A stretch of DNA of 64,000 nucleotides from Capitella teleta (Eukaryota > Annelida > Polychaeta > Capitellidae), in NCBI GenBank assembly GCA_000328365.1, contig KB308552.1:6777-70776 (forward strand), written 5' to 3'. The notes beneath the pieces are model-generated. The model did no database searches. It worked only from the letters and a program-made list of their open reading frames with translations, and was not told the DNA's origin. Both the position numbers and the translations under genes were made by a program. Shown in pieces: positions 21,873 through 32,882 of the stretch; position 1 is the first letter of the stretch, and every line of letters begins with the position of its first letter.

Positions 21873-24800
21873 CTACAGCCTAATGCTGTTGGCATCACTG
21901 AATGGCCCAGGACGGCCATGCATGTCCACAGCACGCACCGAGAAATGGTACTTATTGCCCTCTTGAAACTGGGTCAAAGTACAAGCCATGGGCAGGGGCA
22001 AGGCCTTCACATCTCCCACCTGGTAAACACATCACCAATTCAGGCACAGGGTGCTGATGGACAAACTAACCTTCTTCCAAAGTGTGGGTACGGGCGGGGC
22101 GGAGGTTTCCTGATAAGCGAACAGCTGATAATTCACGATCTCCGCGACGTCGCCATTAATGCCCATATTCCACGAGAGCACAATGCCTGCAAGCAATCAT
22201 AACGGTGAAGAAAATACTCCAGGATGCGTTATGATTTACCTTGCTCTACGCGGGAGATCTTCAAGCCGGGTTTCGGCGGTTCCACTTTCCACGATGGGTT
22301 CTTTTTATTAGCAGGCACAACGGGGAACGGCGCCGGGTGCTGCGTAGGAGCCAGGGCGACCCTCGGTGTCGCAGTCTGCCATATCAAGCCATAGAAAAAA
22401 AAGAGTGCTAAAAATATCGCCAGTGCTTTTACCTTGGGTTGCTGCAACGCTGTCACTCCGGGCGCAGGGGTGAGCGGCGGCGGCCGGGTGCCCGACGAGA
22501 CGGTCGCCGTGACCGCCGGCCGATGCTGCTGCTGCTGCTGCTGCATGACGAAGGTGCCCGGTTGATTCGTGTAGAGCAGCGTGGGTCCGGCTGAAGTGCC
22601 GACTGGCCGAAGTAAGAGAGGAGGTGTCGACACCATGAAGGCCTGCTGAGCCTGTGGCCCGGATGTGACGGCCACTTCGTCGGTGAGGTCGATGACCCCC
22701 TTGCCGGACGGCTGAGGCGAATCCTGATTGGTCGCCTACAGCACGAGGAGAACGATTAAAGAGGTCACTTAAGTGCATAGAGTACTCACGAATCTGATCT
22801 GCGATGTAGTAAGGTTGGCACTGGCGGCTGGCAGGGTGCTCGGGGTCATCAGAGTGATGGTCCCTCCGGCCAGGGACAACGTGGTCGCGGTCGGAGGCCC
22901 AGGGGTGCGCGGCGCCGTCATCAGAGTTCCCAGCACGGTTGGCGGAGGATGGGCAGGAGTAGAGGACTGCTGCTTGGGCTGCTTGGCGGTCGGTTCTTTG
23001 GCAGTGGCACGCGGTTTGAGCGGCTTCACCATACGATTGGCGGCCGCTCTGATCTGCAACGACCACAGAACATGAAACGCACGATCGCAAGCAGTCAGAT
23101 GTGCTTTCGAGCACACGCACCGACCTACTCTCAGCACGACATTCGTATTCGTGATACGCAGTGTACTTACTCTTGTGCAGTCTAGAACATGCTCAAATCC
23201 ACCTATGCACAGTACATGTTAGACCCATTAATAATTATTATAGAATCAAAGTCATACGGTTTCGATAATGCTGCAATCGAACACGAGGCTATACAGCGTA
23301 CCAGGAACTGCTCCACATTCCGCATCCACTGCATGAGATCGACAGGTTGGTTGAGCTGCATTCTCTGCTTGTTCCATGTCGCTTTAAACGAGATGCGCGC
23401 GTGCATGTGACGAGGCGGCTCGCCATCCTGTGCCGTCGACGCTTTCTGCTCGGCGACCGGATGCGTCGCTTGGGCGTGAGATTGAGGCGGCTTCGACGGA
23501 AGTTTGGGCTCCCCTTTGACTTTGTGCAGATATTCCTCATCCCGTGGGTGCTGCGATGGACAGGCCTTGTGTCGCATCTTGCGAATGGATCGGAGCGCAA
23601 TGTTTGTGCGCGCTGAGGCGGCGGCGGCGGCGTCGCCCACGCGAACGAGTAGAAGCAGGTCGTTGTTGCCGCGTGCACTCGCCGTCAACCTCCCACGCAA
23701 GCCGCCCACGCGTGCATCGATTGTGCGGATGAAACCGAACGTCCAACGCACCAAGATTGAGAAAACATAAGAGCGTCGACGCGTCCATGGCAACCAATGG
23801 CGGCGCGAGGCAGCTCCATAAACAGAGGGCAGCACTGAGGAATGAAGTCTCCGATCAAGTAACAACCCCAAATCCAGGTACTCGTGAGCACATCAAAGCG
23901 ATGAACAGAGATCCCGAAGGAATCGTGAGGGAATCAGATTTAAGCGGAAAAGCAACACGAGGGGGAAGAAAACGGAGATTGAATCAAATTGAATCGATGC
24001 GTGCGCGACATACGATAATCGTAAATGTTGTAAGCAGAGAGGGGGCTACATACAACAGAGATGCGCACACACTGACACAGGGCAGGTGCGATGACGCTCA
24101 TCACAAAACACAGGTACATGTCGATGGTTACGCAACACATGAGCGCAGCCCAATGCGACCATTACCCCGCTAATAACCACATTCATCAGGCGACCAAAGC
24201 GCACAGCGGATTTCATGAGAATCTGAATTGCAAACAAGGCGCCGCCGTGACTCGTGTACATGGCAAATGGTGCGTTATGACTACATATGTATTAGAACAT
24301 TTCAAAAGAGAAGTTTAGAAATTACTTTTTCATTTTACGATGCAGCAGAAGAAATTTGAAGAAAAAAAAAAAGAAAAAAAAAGAAAAAGAAAAAAAGACA
24401 AGGTAGATGAACTCGGTCCGAGAACAATCAGCATACAGAGCGCCAGAGGAGAAATCTCTAATCCAGGAAGCAACTGAAGCAACGAGATCGCCCATAAGGT
24501 AATTATGCCATGTTATATATAGAAGCAGTGCATAAGCCCCCCCCCCCCCCCAGGCCAATTTTCATATAAAAAATGAGATTGAAAAAAAGTTGACGTCAAT
24601 GTGAATACGCATATAGAACATGCGATCCCTCCGAGTGAGGGGCCGCTGCATAAATAGGTCATAAATCGGCTACAACAGTACACGAGCACCAAGGGAAGCG
24701 AGGATGACGACAGCTGCCCTCTTTCCCGCTGGGGCTCACAACACAATAAACCAATTGGACAAAACAGATGCCACCCAGAAGAGCCAGGTCGCTTAAAACG

Positions 24801-27088
24801 ACGAAAAAGAGCAGAAAGAGCATCATTAGATCCACGCTATGATGGCGCAATGGGATGCGATAGTTAGCCGCCAAACATCAAGTGCAAGTTAAATCTGGCA
24901 TCGGTAGCTTTGCTAATTAGAAGCAATCAATTCATTTCCAGAATAAAGTATTTTATTAGTGGTTATATTCGAATGTGTTCGTATACATTTGCAGCAGTGT
25001 GGGCAACTTCCTGAATGCATTATGATTGTCCAAACAACCAGTGTAAATCATGGATGTTGGCTAAACTACAATTTACTGAATTTAGTATAACGAAAATGCA
25101 AGCAATAAATACCTTAGCTTCACTAGCTTGTAAACCAACAGTTCGCACAGCCTGAATAAAGTCAAAATGCATTTGAACCAAATCAAATTGCCGCCTCCAC
25201 ACATACCGGTGCTGAGTGTGGCGCAGCAGTGGACGGAGAAGGAGTTCCCTTCCACGTCTGCCTCTGCTGCTGAATCGTCAGTTCCGTGATCTTGGCTTGC
25301 ATCATGCGCGTTCTGGCTTCCAATTCCTGATTACTACGCTGCAACCGGAGGATGCGGTTCTTCAAGGCGACCACTTTGCGACCTTTTGTTCGGTCAAACT
25401 CGTGTGTCATAAGTCTCTCCACGAGAGACTCCAGATCCTAAAAAGGCAAGACTCAGCGCTGAGAGCGTATGAAGCGACACTCACCTGTGTGCGCAGGGTG
25501 ATGAATGTTTCGTCATCCTTGCCCAATCGGCCGAGGACTTCATCCAAACTCTTCTTCTTCCTCTCCACCTCATCCTTCATCTCAATATCGTCATCATCAA
25601 TCATCATCACATCTTCCATGCTGTCACCAAGTTTGACTGAGTCATCAGCCTTGACTGAGTCATCAGCTTTCACAGAGTCATCAGCCTTGATTGATTCATC
25701 AACTTTGATTATATCATCAGCCTTGACTGAGTCATCAGTTTTGATCAAGTCATCATTATTCACCACATCAGCTTTCAACAACACATCAGCCTTGACTGAG
25801 TCAATAGCATTCACTGATACATCATCTTTGACTGAGTCATCAGTGATGGCATTGTTCAAAACTGCATTGGATGAACATTCTTCTTCCTGAGTTGTGACGG
25901 ACGCATTGCTCACAGAGGATACCTCGGCAGCAGTTTCCTGAGCTGGACTGGACGGATCGGGTGAAGGACTTGAGTCCCGAGTACTTTTTTCAGATTCTAA
26001 AGATTTAGGAGCTTCAATGGAAGAAATATCAGAAGCGGCTTCAGCTGGATTCCCCTCAACAGCGGCTGCCTCGGATGATAAAACTTCCTCTTCATTAGGG
26101 TGAGTGCTAGGAGAGTGATTTGCTGAACTCTCTTCTGGCTCTTGGCATGGTATATAAGCTTTATTCTGAGTATTAGCTATGGCTTGCATGCTCTCAGCAT
26201 CAGTATCAAATAATGGCTTGGCGGTTTCGATCAACAAACCCACAGAGTCATCACTAGATGGTACATTGGACAATTCAGCTTCAGGTTTCTTATCAACCTC
26301 AACTACACTGTTCTTTATGATAACATCATCTAAGACAACTGCTTTGGTAGCCTCAGTATTACTCACTGGTGATAATTGATCTCCAGTGCTTTCAGCTGCT
26401 TCTGCCTCTTCCTCTCCGTCAGCACATTCAAAAGATCTGTTCATGCCATCGTACGCAGGCACAAGACTAACAGGCAGTGGTTTGCTGTTCGACTCAGAAG
26501 CTTCCGGAGACTTTTTAGACACAGGTTCATCAAGAATGGAAAGATCAATATCCTCCGTAGTTATGTCCTCTGATCCAGCGAGCAAAGCGTCCTCGTCCGC
26601 TGAAATGGTTTCGATACTCTGGTCAAGATTTCCGTTCTTCTCGCTGCTGGCTGTTCCATTGTGACTCATCACAGTTTCCAGCATTTTGTCATGTTCCCGT
26701 TCTAAGCTTTCGATCTGCATACGAGCAACTTTGGCGGGATTGTCCACTTCCTGCTCCGCACATATTCGCCTCTTACTTCCATTTGAGGGGGACAAAGTGA
26801 GGCAGACACCGTTCGTCTTACTAGCTATCCTAGCAGCCTGCTTGGTGGTCGATTTTTTCGCCACATTCAATGAGACAGGATTTGGGGTCGTTGATTTCTT
26901 CGCCACATTTTTGTGGCGTACACCTAGAAGTGTGAAATGAAGTGTGAATAGAGTTAATAACGCAAGTGAAATTCCAGACTGCTCTAGTATTAACACCAGT
27001 ACTTTACTTATAGCTATGCAAAAACCAAGCAAATAGATTTACCGTTGATAGCAACCTCCGCAGAAGGCATTTTTTCAACAGAAGCCAT
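21873..27088 (-). CDS. ATF7IP: ATF7IP/MCAF1-like chromatin silencing cofactor
   Basis: Likely nuclear partner of the H3K9 methyltransferase SETDB1. Exons in coding order: 27088-27043, 26923-25485, 25437-25207, 23053-22790, 22735-22433, 22375-22240, 22186-22071, 22019-21873; phases match and give 893 aa. Diagnostic is the C-terminal fibronectin type III domain: [13 protein letters not shown], then [18 protein letters not shown] and [20 protein letters not shown], closely resembling the ATF7IP terminal domain that binds MBD1. VIDLTDE (22676-22696) is a good SUMO-interacting motif. The exon at 25437-25207 encodes a basic coiled coil ([20 protein letters not shown]) where the family binds SETDB1. 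Exon 2 is long, acidic and disordered, with a hexapeptide repeat. Uncertainty: an extra exon at 23302-23577 may belong between the coiled-coil exon and 23053, or the 3' half could be a separate gene. Confidence 0.85.
23302..23577 (-). CDS. candidate extra or alternative first exon of ATF7IP-like gene
   Basis: A 92-codon open stretch begins [20 protein letters not shown] (ATG at 23577) and ends NVEQFL at a GTACGC donor (23301-23300). Its phase 0 end joins cleanly to the 23053 exon ([14 protein letters not shown]). It includes [18 protein letters not shown], which looks constrained, but I do not recognise the family. The frame stays open upstream to 23871. It may be an internal exon, an alternative first exon giving a short FN3-containing isoform, or the start of a separate gene. 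It sits in a CpG-rich patch, which would fit a promoter. Confidence 0.35.
24355..24400. repeat. purine-rich low-complexity tract
   Basis: An almost pure A/G run of GAAAAA-type units in the long ATF7IP intron. A run of 13 C residues lies a little further on, at about 24539-24551. No gene content. Confidence 0.7.
25632..25852 (-). repeat. coding 18-bp minisatellite (VKADDS repeat)
   Basis: On the plus strand the unit reads TTGACTGAGTCATCAGCC with variants, repeated about a dozen times. On the coding strand this gives a hexapeptide series such as [25 protein letters not shown] and [14 protein letters not shown] inside ATF7IP exon 2. Units nearest 25632 are most alike and distant ones more diverged, which suggests stepwise local duplication. 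It adds a flexible acidic linker before the coiled coil. Confidence 0.8.
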
Positions 27089-27299
27089 CACACTGAAACA
27101 GAAAACAATACACATCAGCTAAGAAATAGCACAAAAATACATTGCACTCCTCTTTCAAAAGATCTTAAAGGTCAACACAAGTAAACAATTAAATTTTGGG
27201 CCTCGGTTCGAGCACAGGACATATATGTAATCATTTTTGAGCCAATCGCAGCTTCAAAGTTGGCTCATTTAGGACTATATCATTTGTAACACACACTTG

Positions 27300-27640
27300 A
27301 TCGAATAGAAATCATAACGCAAAAACATAATTATCTGAACTCTATGCTGGATGGGTCAGCTGATAAAGGGATGACCTTCCATGACTCGAACAATCAACCA
27401 CACATTGACACATAAATTGGCAAAAATAATCAAATATTTTGTTTTTTATCTGTTTTTATTGTTAAACTGAGTGAGAATCAGTCTATTCAACATCTCGTGG
27501 CGAGTTATTAACCTAACTCAAGATATTAATGATTTTATCATCATTTTCCAACTCGAGGCCACGAAGCAGAATCGTTTGTGTTGATCCGTTACCATGGCAA
27601 CGAGTCGCCTCGGGGAATTCCCGGGTGTTATGACGTCATT
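27300..27640. promoter_or_regulatory. ATF7IP upstream region with TCATAACGC, X-box and CRE
   Basis: TCATAACGC lies at 27312-27320, about 225 bases upstream of the ATF7IP start. Further out are GTTACCATGGCAAC (27588-27601), a perfect palindromic RFX X-box, and TGACGTCA (27631-27638), a full CRE. No start codon with a good exon is visible on the plus strand beyond them, so these may serve ATF7IP or an unseen transcript. Confidence 0.45.
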
Positions 27641-28667
27641 CGCAGCTCCACTAGTGCCAGATATGTGAACCAAACCGACTTAGCGGAAGAATCAGTACAA
27701 CTGAATATGCACTGTTCCTGTCTCTTTTTACCATGTAAATGATATCAGGTAATTTTTATTATGCGCTGGAATGATTTTCGTGAATTGGGCGTTATCTCGG
27801 GCATTTTGGTTGATCTTTAAAATTTTTCTTTCTCACAACACATAACCTTAATTACCAGTAAATTAAATGACTTATTATGCAATTTTATAGGGGTATCCGA
27901 TTCCAGCAAGCAATTTTTTTTTCTAAGTTCAGATATAGTGCATAGAGAATACAATTTCAACATTAATTTCTCATGCATGACCCAGGGATCTAAGCAGTGA
28001 ATCCTGAAGTAATTCTCCAGCAACATATTTTCATTACCAACAGGTTTATAGAAGAGGAAGGTTTATAGGAGGATAAAAGGAGAGTTTGGGCATTAGATTA
28101 TCCGGGTATTTTTATTTTATAATGTTGAGATTGACCCATTTTGCTGGTGACTTAATTTGTGATTTAGACACTACACACATGCCCTCAGAATAATGAAAAA
28201 CTATAACCAAATTCGGTTTCTAACTAGGGGTGGGAAGAGTCTGACTTTTGTCGTTGCTATCAAGAATCGTCAACCAAATCCTGCTTTCCTGAAGAAACGA
28301 TTCTCGAATCATAATGTATTTTTAAGTTATGATCGTCAATATAAGCTTTTATGTTGAAATTATAACTCCATTGCTTGCTTTCTCAGCTGGCGCATAACCT
28401 GTTTCCAGGCATTTATAATCCACCAGATGACTTAACCATACAAAACAGTGAAAATTAACAACCAAGTTAACAACTACTAAGGGCAACACCGACTTTAATC
28501 AGAGGCCAATTTGTGATACCCTAGACAATTATTGAATACAACCACTGTCATGTCCCAGCTACCATAGATATGGCGACGAGCTTCTTCCGATTATTATACA
28601 AGAAGAGACAGACATCACTTATGAAAAGTGATCCTTACACGCCAACCACTGCCATTGCGACTAGGAA

Positions 28668-28830
28668 TGCACAGATATCCAGTCCTAGTATCTGACTACA
28701 GCTAGATTGAATGATCTCTTGTAGCACACCAAACATAATGATAATCATTTAACCTGTTAACATTTCTGAACTGTGGCTATCTTGGAAATAGACTAAAAGA
28801 CAGACTTTCAGAAGAATTTTCATGGTGAAT
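28668..28830. repeat. dispersed repeat shared with 63393-63840
   Basis: This segment shares an ordered series of blocks with 63393-63840: a TAGGAATGCA-type start with GATATCC and TATCTG words, then ACACACCAAACAT, then GAACTGTGGCTATC, then ACTAAAAGAC and GACTTTCAGA. The copies are diverged but collinear. The TAGGGATGCA-type end again suggests a hAT-related family. Confidence 0.55.
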
Positions 28831-28999
28831 ATTGCTTTAATCAGTTTAATGAATAATGCCTCTTTTCATCATTATCCAGTAAGAATCCAAAAATGTTGGA
28901 AGTAATTGTCAGATATCCGTTATCTGATTATCCAGAACATGTTACTATCTGTGCATCTTTTATAACAACCCTTGATTTCATCCCCTCGATTATCACATA

Positions 29000-29180
29000 C
29001 AGTCAAAGCTCACTATTACAAACTCGGATATATAGAACTTCCGGTAATATAGAACTATTTCTGGGATCCCCGCTGATCCTATCTTTTAACGTTATAGGTT
29101 CATCCGATAATACAAACTCTGCACTGTTCAAACTTTCGGTTAATACGAACCAAATATCCAGATTTCTGAACAGAGATAAC
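29000..29180. repeat. pogo/Tigger-like repeat relic
   Basis: The stretch opens with CAGTCAAAGCTCACTATTAC and contains repeated 'ATATAGAACTT' and 'TAATACGAACC' phrases, the degenerate internal repetition common near pogo/Tigger ends. No transposase is visible. Confidence 0.4.
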
Positions 29181-29737
29181 TCCTGCTATTACAAACTCAC
29201 AATAGGAAAGTTCAACAGTATCCGCTCATCAAGCAATTGTTCACTGTTCACGAGTGATCCCTTGCTCGCCTTGCTTCGCTGATCATATAACTGTCATTTC
29301 ACACCTATTTGGTATCCAAGTAGAAATGCCGCAAAACACGAGAGCCACTGATTTCAAAGTGCTTTCACCTTTGTCTCAAACAAAAAGCTAAACAAACAAT
29401 CAAGTTGCCGTTAAATAACCTGGTATCTCCAATTGCAATTGTGGTGAAGCTAAGGAGACCGACATCGCAGAGAATAACGCACTCAGCCTGTGCTGCAAGC
29501 GAATACTAGACTATGAGTATGCCTACATGTAGCCTACATTATGCTCATGTCAGCGTGAATCAAGACGACAGGTATGCTACTATAGCACATCAACAGAACA
29601 GAGATGCTGATCGGCAGTGGAGCAGTTCCAAGTGATCCAGGGTGCAGCCGGGTTTGATCCTTTCTGTATTTTTACTCACAATACAGGATGAATTTTATGT
29701 TGGAGAGATATTTATTTTATAATATATAAGTTCATGA

Positions 29738-30735
29738 GTGATGAGCGATGGGGTTTTACGGCTCCACCCAATCCGATCGTATGATACGGGCACCAGAACA
29801 GAAGCCCGGGACCGGGGTTTCCCCCTACTCTTATCGATAAATCCCAAGGGTTCTTTATCCTGCATACCACCATAGTCAGTAGTACACAGCGCCCAGCCTT
29901 GTTACGCAGTTGGGCAGCACTGCAGTCACCGAAGAATTACAATTATAACAGATCAGACCTTGAAATCTGAGGCGAGCAATCGCTGGCCTGAAATCATTTT
30001 GAGGCGAGCTGTCGATCGCTCTCCTCGGCCCTAACATATCGCTCGGCTGACGAGCTCCTGGAAACCGCGCGCTTTCAACTTCGCGCGCTTAAGTCTGGTG
30101 CGTTATGTGCCATGTGAGACCAAAGCGATGTTTGGAATGCAATAGGGCATTGTGATTTCCTTGCCGCTCATCGTGAGGTATTGCGGAGTACTTGAGATAC
30201 GAGCTGATGTGCGCTCTACATTAGTTTCGCTTCTCACTAATCACAGTGAATTGAACTCACTGCCGCGAAAGACGCCCAGTTTCTCGACTTAGAAATAACA
30301 CCTAAACAATGCCGAATTCCGTCCAACTCTCGACATTTGAGGGTTGGGATTTCCCTTGTTTTGGGACGAAACTCAGGAAGAATAGCAAGGGGCAAAATAT
30401 AGTATATGAAGTCAATGCATTAAAATGCTGATTGATGTGTCCTTGTTTTTATCTTAATTAAGAATGGCATCCTTGCTCTCTTTACACTCCTCAAGCACTC
30501 CCCTGGATGATTCCTATTGTATGTATTGTGCATATACTATTCAATATAGTGGGGCATTTAGCCTCTAAAAAAACAGCTCGCCTGGGCAAATTTAGGTGAG
30601 CTATAAACAGCTCGCCTGGGATTTCTAGATTTCAAGGTCTGACGAATTACAATTATAATTCACAATCATAACGCCCGTGGCCTCGATTGGGTCTCAAACC
30701 CGGGACCTCGACCCTCACGGTCGGCATATGATTGT
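29738..30735 (-). mobile_element. tRNA-derived SINE split by a MITE
   Basis: The tail half lies at 29738-29952 (GGTTTTACGGCTCCACCC, CCCGGGACCGGGGTTTCC, CTTATCGATAAATCC) and the head half at 30643-30735 (CACAATCATAACGCC, GGGTCTCAAACCCGGGACC, GGTCGGCAT). They join in the order of the 56445-56790 copy read in reverse. The interruption at 29953-30642 is the MITE listed next. The head lacks a few bases near the A box. Confidence 0.75.
29953..30642. mobile_element. MITE inserted in the SINE
   Basis: Perfect 16-bp terminal inverted repeats, TCAGACCTTGAAATCT at 29953-29968 and its complement at 30627-30642, bound a 690-bp element. GAGGCGAGC words near both ends form subterminal inverted repeats. About 15 bases of the SINE (GAATTACAATTATAA) occur on both sides, a long target-site duplication. 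No coding capacity. Confidence 0.75.
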
Positions 30736-30749
30736 AGTATAAGTTCATG

Positions 30750-31031
30750 TAAATGTGCCAAATCAAACACTTAGATCCAGTCACAGGAACTACATCTCCG
30801 TGTTCCATTCACTCGGTCTCACCTCGTCAAAACCTCATGTTTTAGTTATATTGGACCCTTCCTTTTAAATTCTTTGCCACCACATGTCAAGCATGCACGA
30901 ACTGTTGATTGTGTTTTAAACATCCTAAGACCTTTTTTCTTTTATGTAATTTCATCTCGTATATTGTATTAGCATTCAGAGCAAGTGTTAGGATTTTACG
31001 CCATAGAAAATAAATTTCCATTCATTCATTC
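30750..31031 (+). mobile_element. LINE-like 3' end with CATT-rich tail
   Basis: An untranslated-looking stretch ends with AGAAAATAAATTTCCATTCA and the short tandem array CATTCATTCATTCAT. Many CR1/L2-type LINEs end in such short tandem tails. The upstream coding part is missing, as in a 5'-truncated copy. Clade uncertain. Confidence 0.4.
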
Positions 31032-31617
31032 ATAATTTGTGCAAAACTGCGAGTGGCTCGGCTAGGGGATACGCTATGACTATTTTTTTCACAATGGGGA
31101 GATTTGTATAATAATAGAAATTAAGAAGCTCATTTCCATATCTGTGTCAGCTCTACTTCTCAGCATGTGTTTTTTTTTTTTTTTTTAAGGAATAAAACTC
31201 AATTTTGACGGTGGACCATGAGCTCATGAAACAGCGATGATTTACCATGCCAATTAATAAAAACTTAATTCAATCTCTCAGTGATAACTTGATCATGTAA
31301 TCAAACATTTGTAACTAACTAGTAACTGAATGATATTCAAATTGTGCCGTGGATATATTACTTATTTCGACTACGACAGAGAACACAGCATCAGCCTTGG
31401 AATTCTCTATTAGTCCATCAATTAGCACCAAACCGTCTATATGCAGTTTAGTCTATAGAAGACCTATCATGTATATTGATGGCCCCAATGCCTCACTATA
31501 AAGGATGAGTACTTACGATTATGTTATTAGCACATAGAACAGAAAAGAATCAATTCTTGGAATCGACAAAGGCATGAATCAAATCAAATCCAAGTCAGGG
31601 CAAATTCCCCACCCCTA

Positions 31618-32700
31618 TATCTAACATACTAGAACTACCGTAAGAAATATTCGAGAACATAGCATGCTAAAAGTTACATGCTTCGTCTAATCGATGAAAG
31701 CGTTCGTTCATGAATATTCATACAACGAACTGCATGCGTAGTCTATCAACAGGCCTAGATTGAGAAGAAACTAAGGGGCCGTCTCAAAAATCCAACAGCT
31801 GGCATTGACGAAACGTCCCCATATGAAACTGTCTACTATTAACTCGAACTGCATCAAAATGCTATCTAGGTCATCTCTAGGCTTTGGTAACCCTATAAAT
31901 AATCACTTAAGTCAAAATGGTTAGGATAGATAGTAAGTCCGGGCAGTTTTCAAAGAGAATCCGCTAGCTAAATGGCGGCCATCTTGGATTCCTATATACC
32001 CAAAGTTAAATTGATTGAAACAACGTTAACACGCTTGGCTTGGTGCGTGCAATTGATACCAGTAGGGCATTCATACAAATCGACAGGCATGGCAGGCTCA
32101 AAGTTCTATGGTCTATCCAGATCCATTGGGTCACCAGTAGCGCTCACTACATTGGATGGTGGTGGGCGATCTGAAGTCCTTGGGTTGAGACCTAGACATT
32201 TAACCTAAAAAAGCTAGAAAATTATACAGATGACGAGAAAGATAAAAAGCTAGGAGGTTTGGACGCCCACAGGAGAACTTGGCATCTTCTATCATTCATG
32301 AGATGCACATGGATAGAAGTAGCGAAGTTTTCACAGCGTCCAATCAAACATGCATCTAATATGACGATCTGATAAAGTAAACGAGTGAACTAGACTTCAC
32401 GACCACCTGAATCCTGTCTATGATGTGTATATGCAATCGTAATTGTAGACCTATGATCTATCAACCATGCACATGGGACGATGAGCTACATTCAGATTAT
32501 CATTCAGTCATTCACTAAGATTTAGCCCGATTACATGTAATACAATTTCATAACACGTGGATATGTATTACTCGGACATACGAGAAAGGGGTTTTAATCA
32601 TTTGTATAACTTTAGTATAACCCAATAATTATTCAATAGTTATCATCGCTTGAAGAACAAACCAGAAAAAAAAAAAAAAAAAAAAAATCCGGAAAATATA
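31618..32700. other. gene-free stretch
   Basis: No recognisable gene. A short open frame at 31972-32208 resembles nothing I know. A run of about 22 A residues lies near 32668-32689, just before the X-box promoter. Confidence 0.5.
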
Positions 32701-32707
32701 GTAAGGT

Positions 32708-32721
32708 GTTGCCAAGGCAAC
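32708..32721 (+). promoter_or_regulatory. RFX X-box
   Basis: GTTGCCAAGGCAAC is a perfect palindromic X-box (GTNRCC, two bases, GGYNAC type), the binding site of RFX factors that drive ciliary genes in animals. It lies 98 bases upstream of the candidate start codon at 32819, the spacing seen in RFX targets. Confidence 0.55.
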
Positions 32722-32818
32722 GACTAGGCGAGGAACGGTGAATGTACGACGGGTGACGTAGGTGAACGCAGACCACGTGATAAGGGAGCGTTTCAAAAAA
32801 GCCACAAGCAAAAACAAT

Positions 32819-32882
32819 ATGGACGAATTGCGGCGACGACAATCCAGGGCCCCCAGAAAAACCTTGGATTTATCGTTTGGAG
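32819..32882 (+). CDS. candidate orphan first exon (possible cilium gene)
   Basis: ATG at 32819 opens MDELRRRQSRAPRKTLDLSF and GG, and the exon ends at a GTGAAT donor (32883). It is basic and looks coding, but I could not find its following exon and do not recognise the protein. The X-box upstream suggests a ciliary gene. Later exons may have been lost to rearrangement or lie beyond a long intron. Confidence 0.35.

Larger units (their letters stand above)
28225..31617. mobile_element. hAT-like element with nested insertions
   Basis: The left end reads TAGGGGTGGGA and the right end, on the other strand, TAGGGGTGGGGA, a hAT-type terminus. The flanks TTTCTAAC (28217-28224) and TATCTAAC (31618-31625) form an 8-bp target duplication matching at 7 of 8 positions, the length expected for hAT. 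No transposase is recognisable inside, so the 3.4-kb copy is non-autonomous or decayed. It contains a SINE interrupted by a MITE, a pogo-like stretch and a LINE-like 3' end. Confidence 0.6.

Noticed and set aside
28893-29282. 129-codon plus-strand open frame
   Set aside because: It runs across the pogo-like repeat and hAT-like interior, has low-complexity composition and matches no family.
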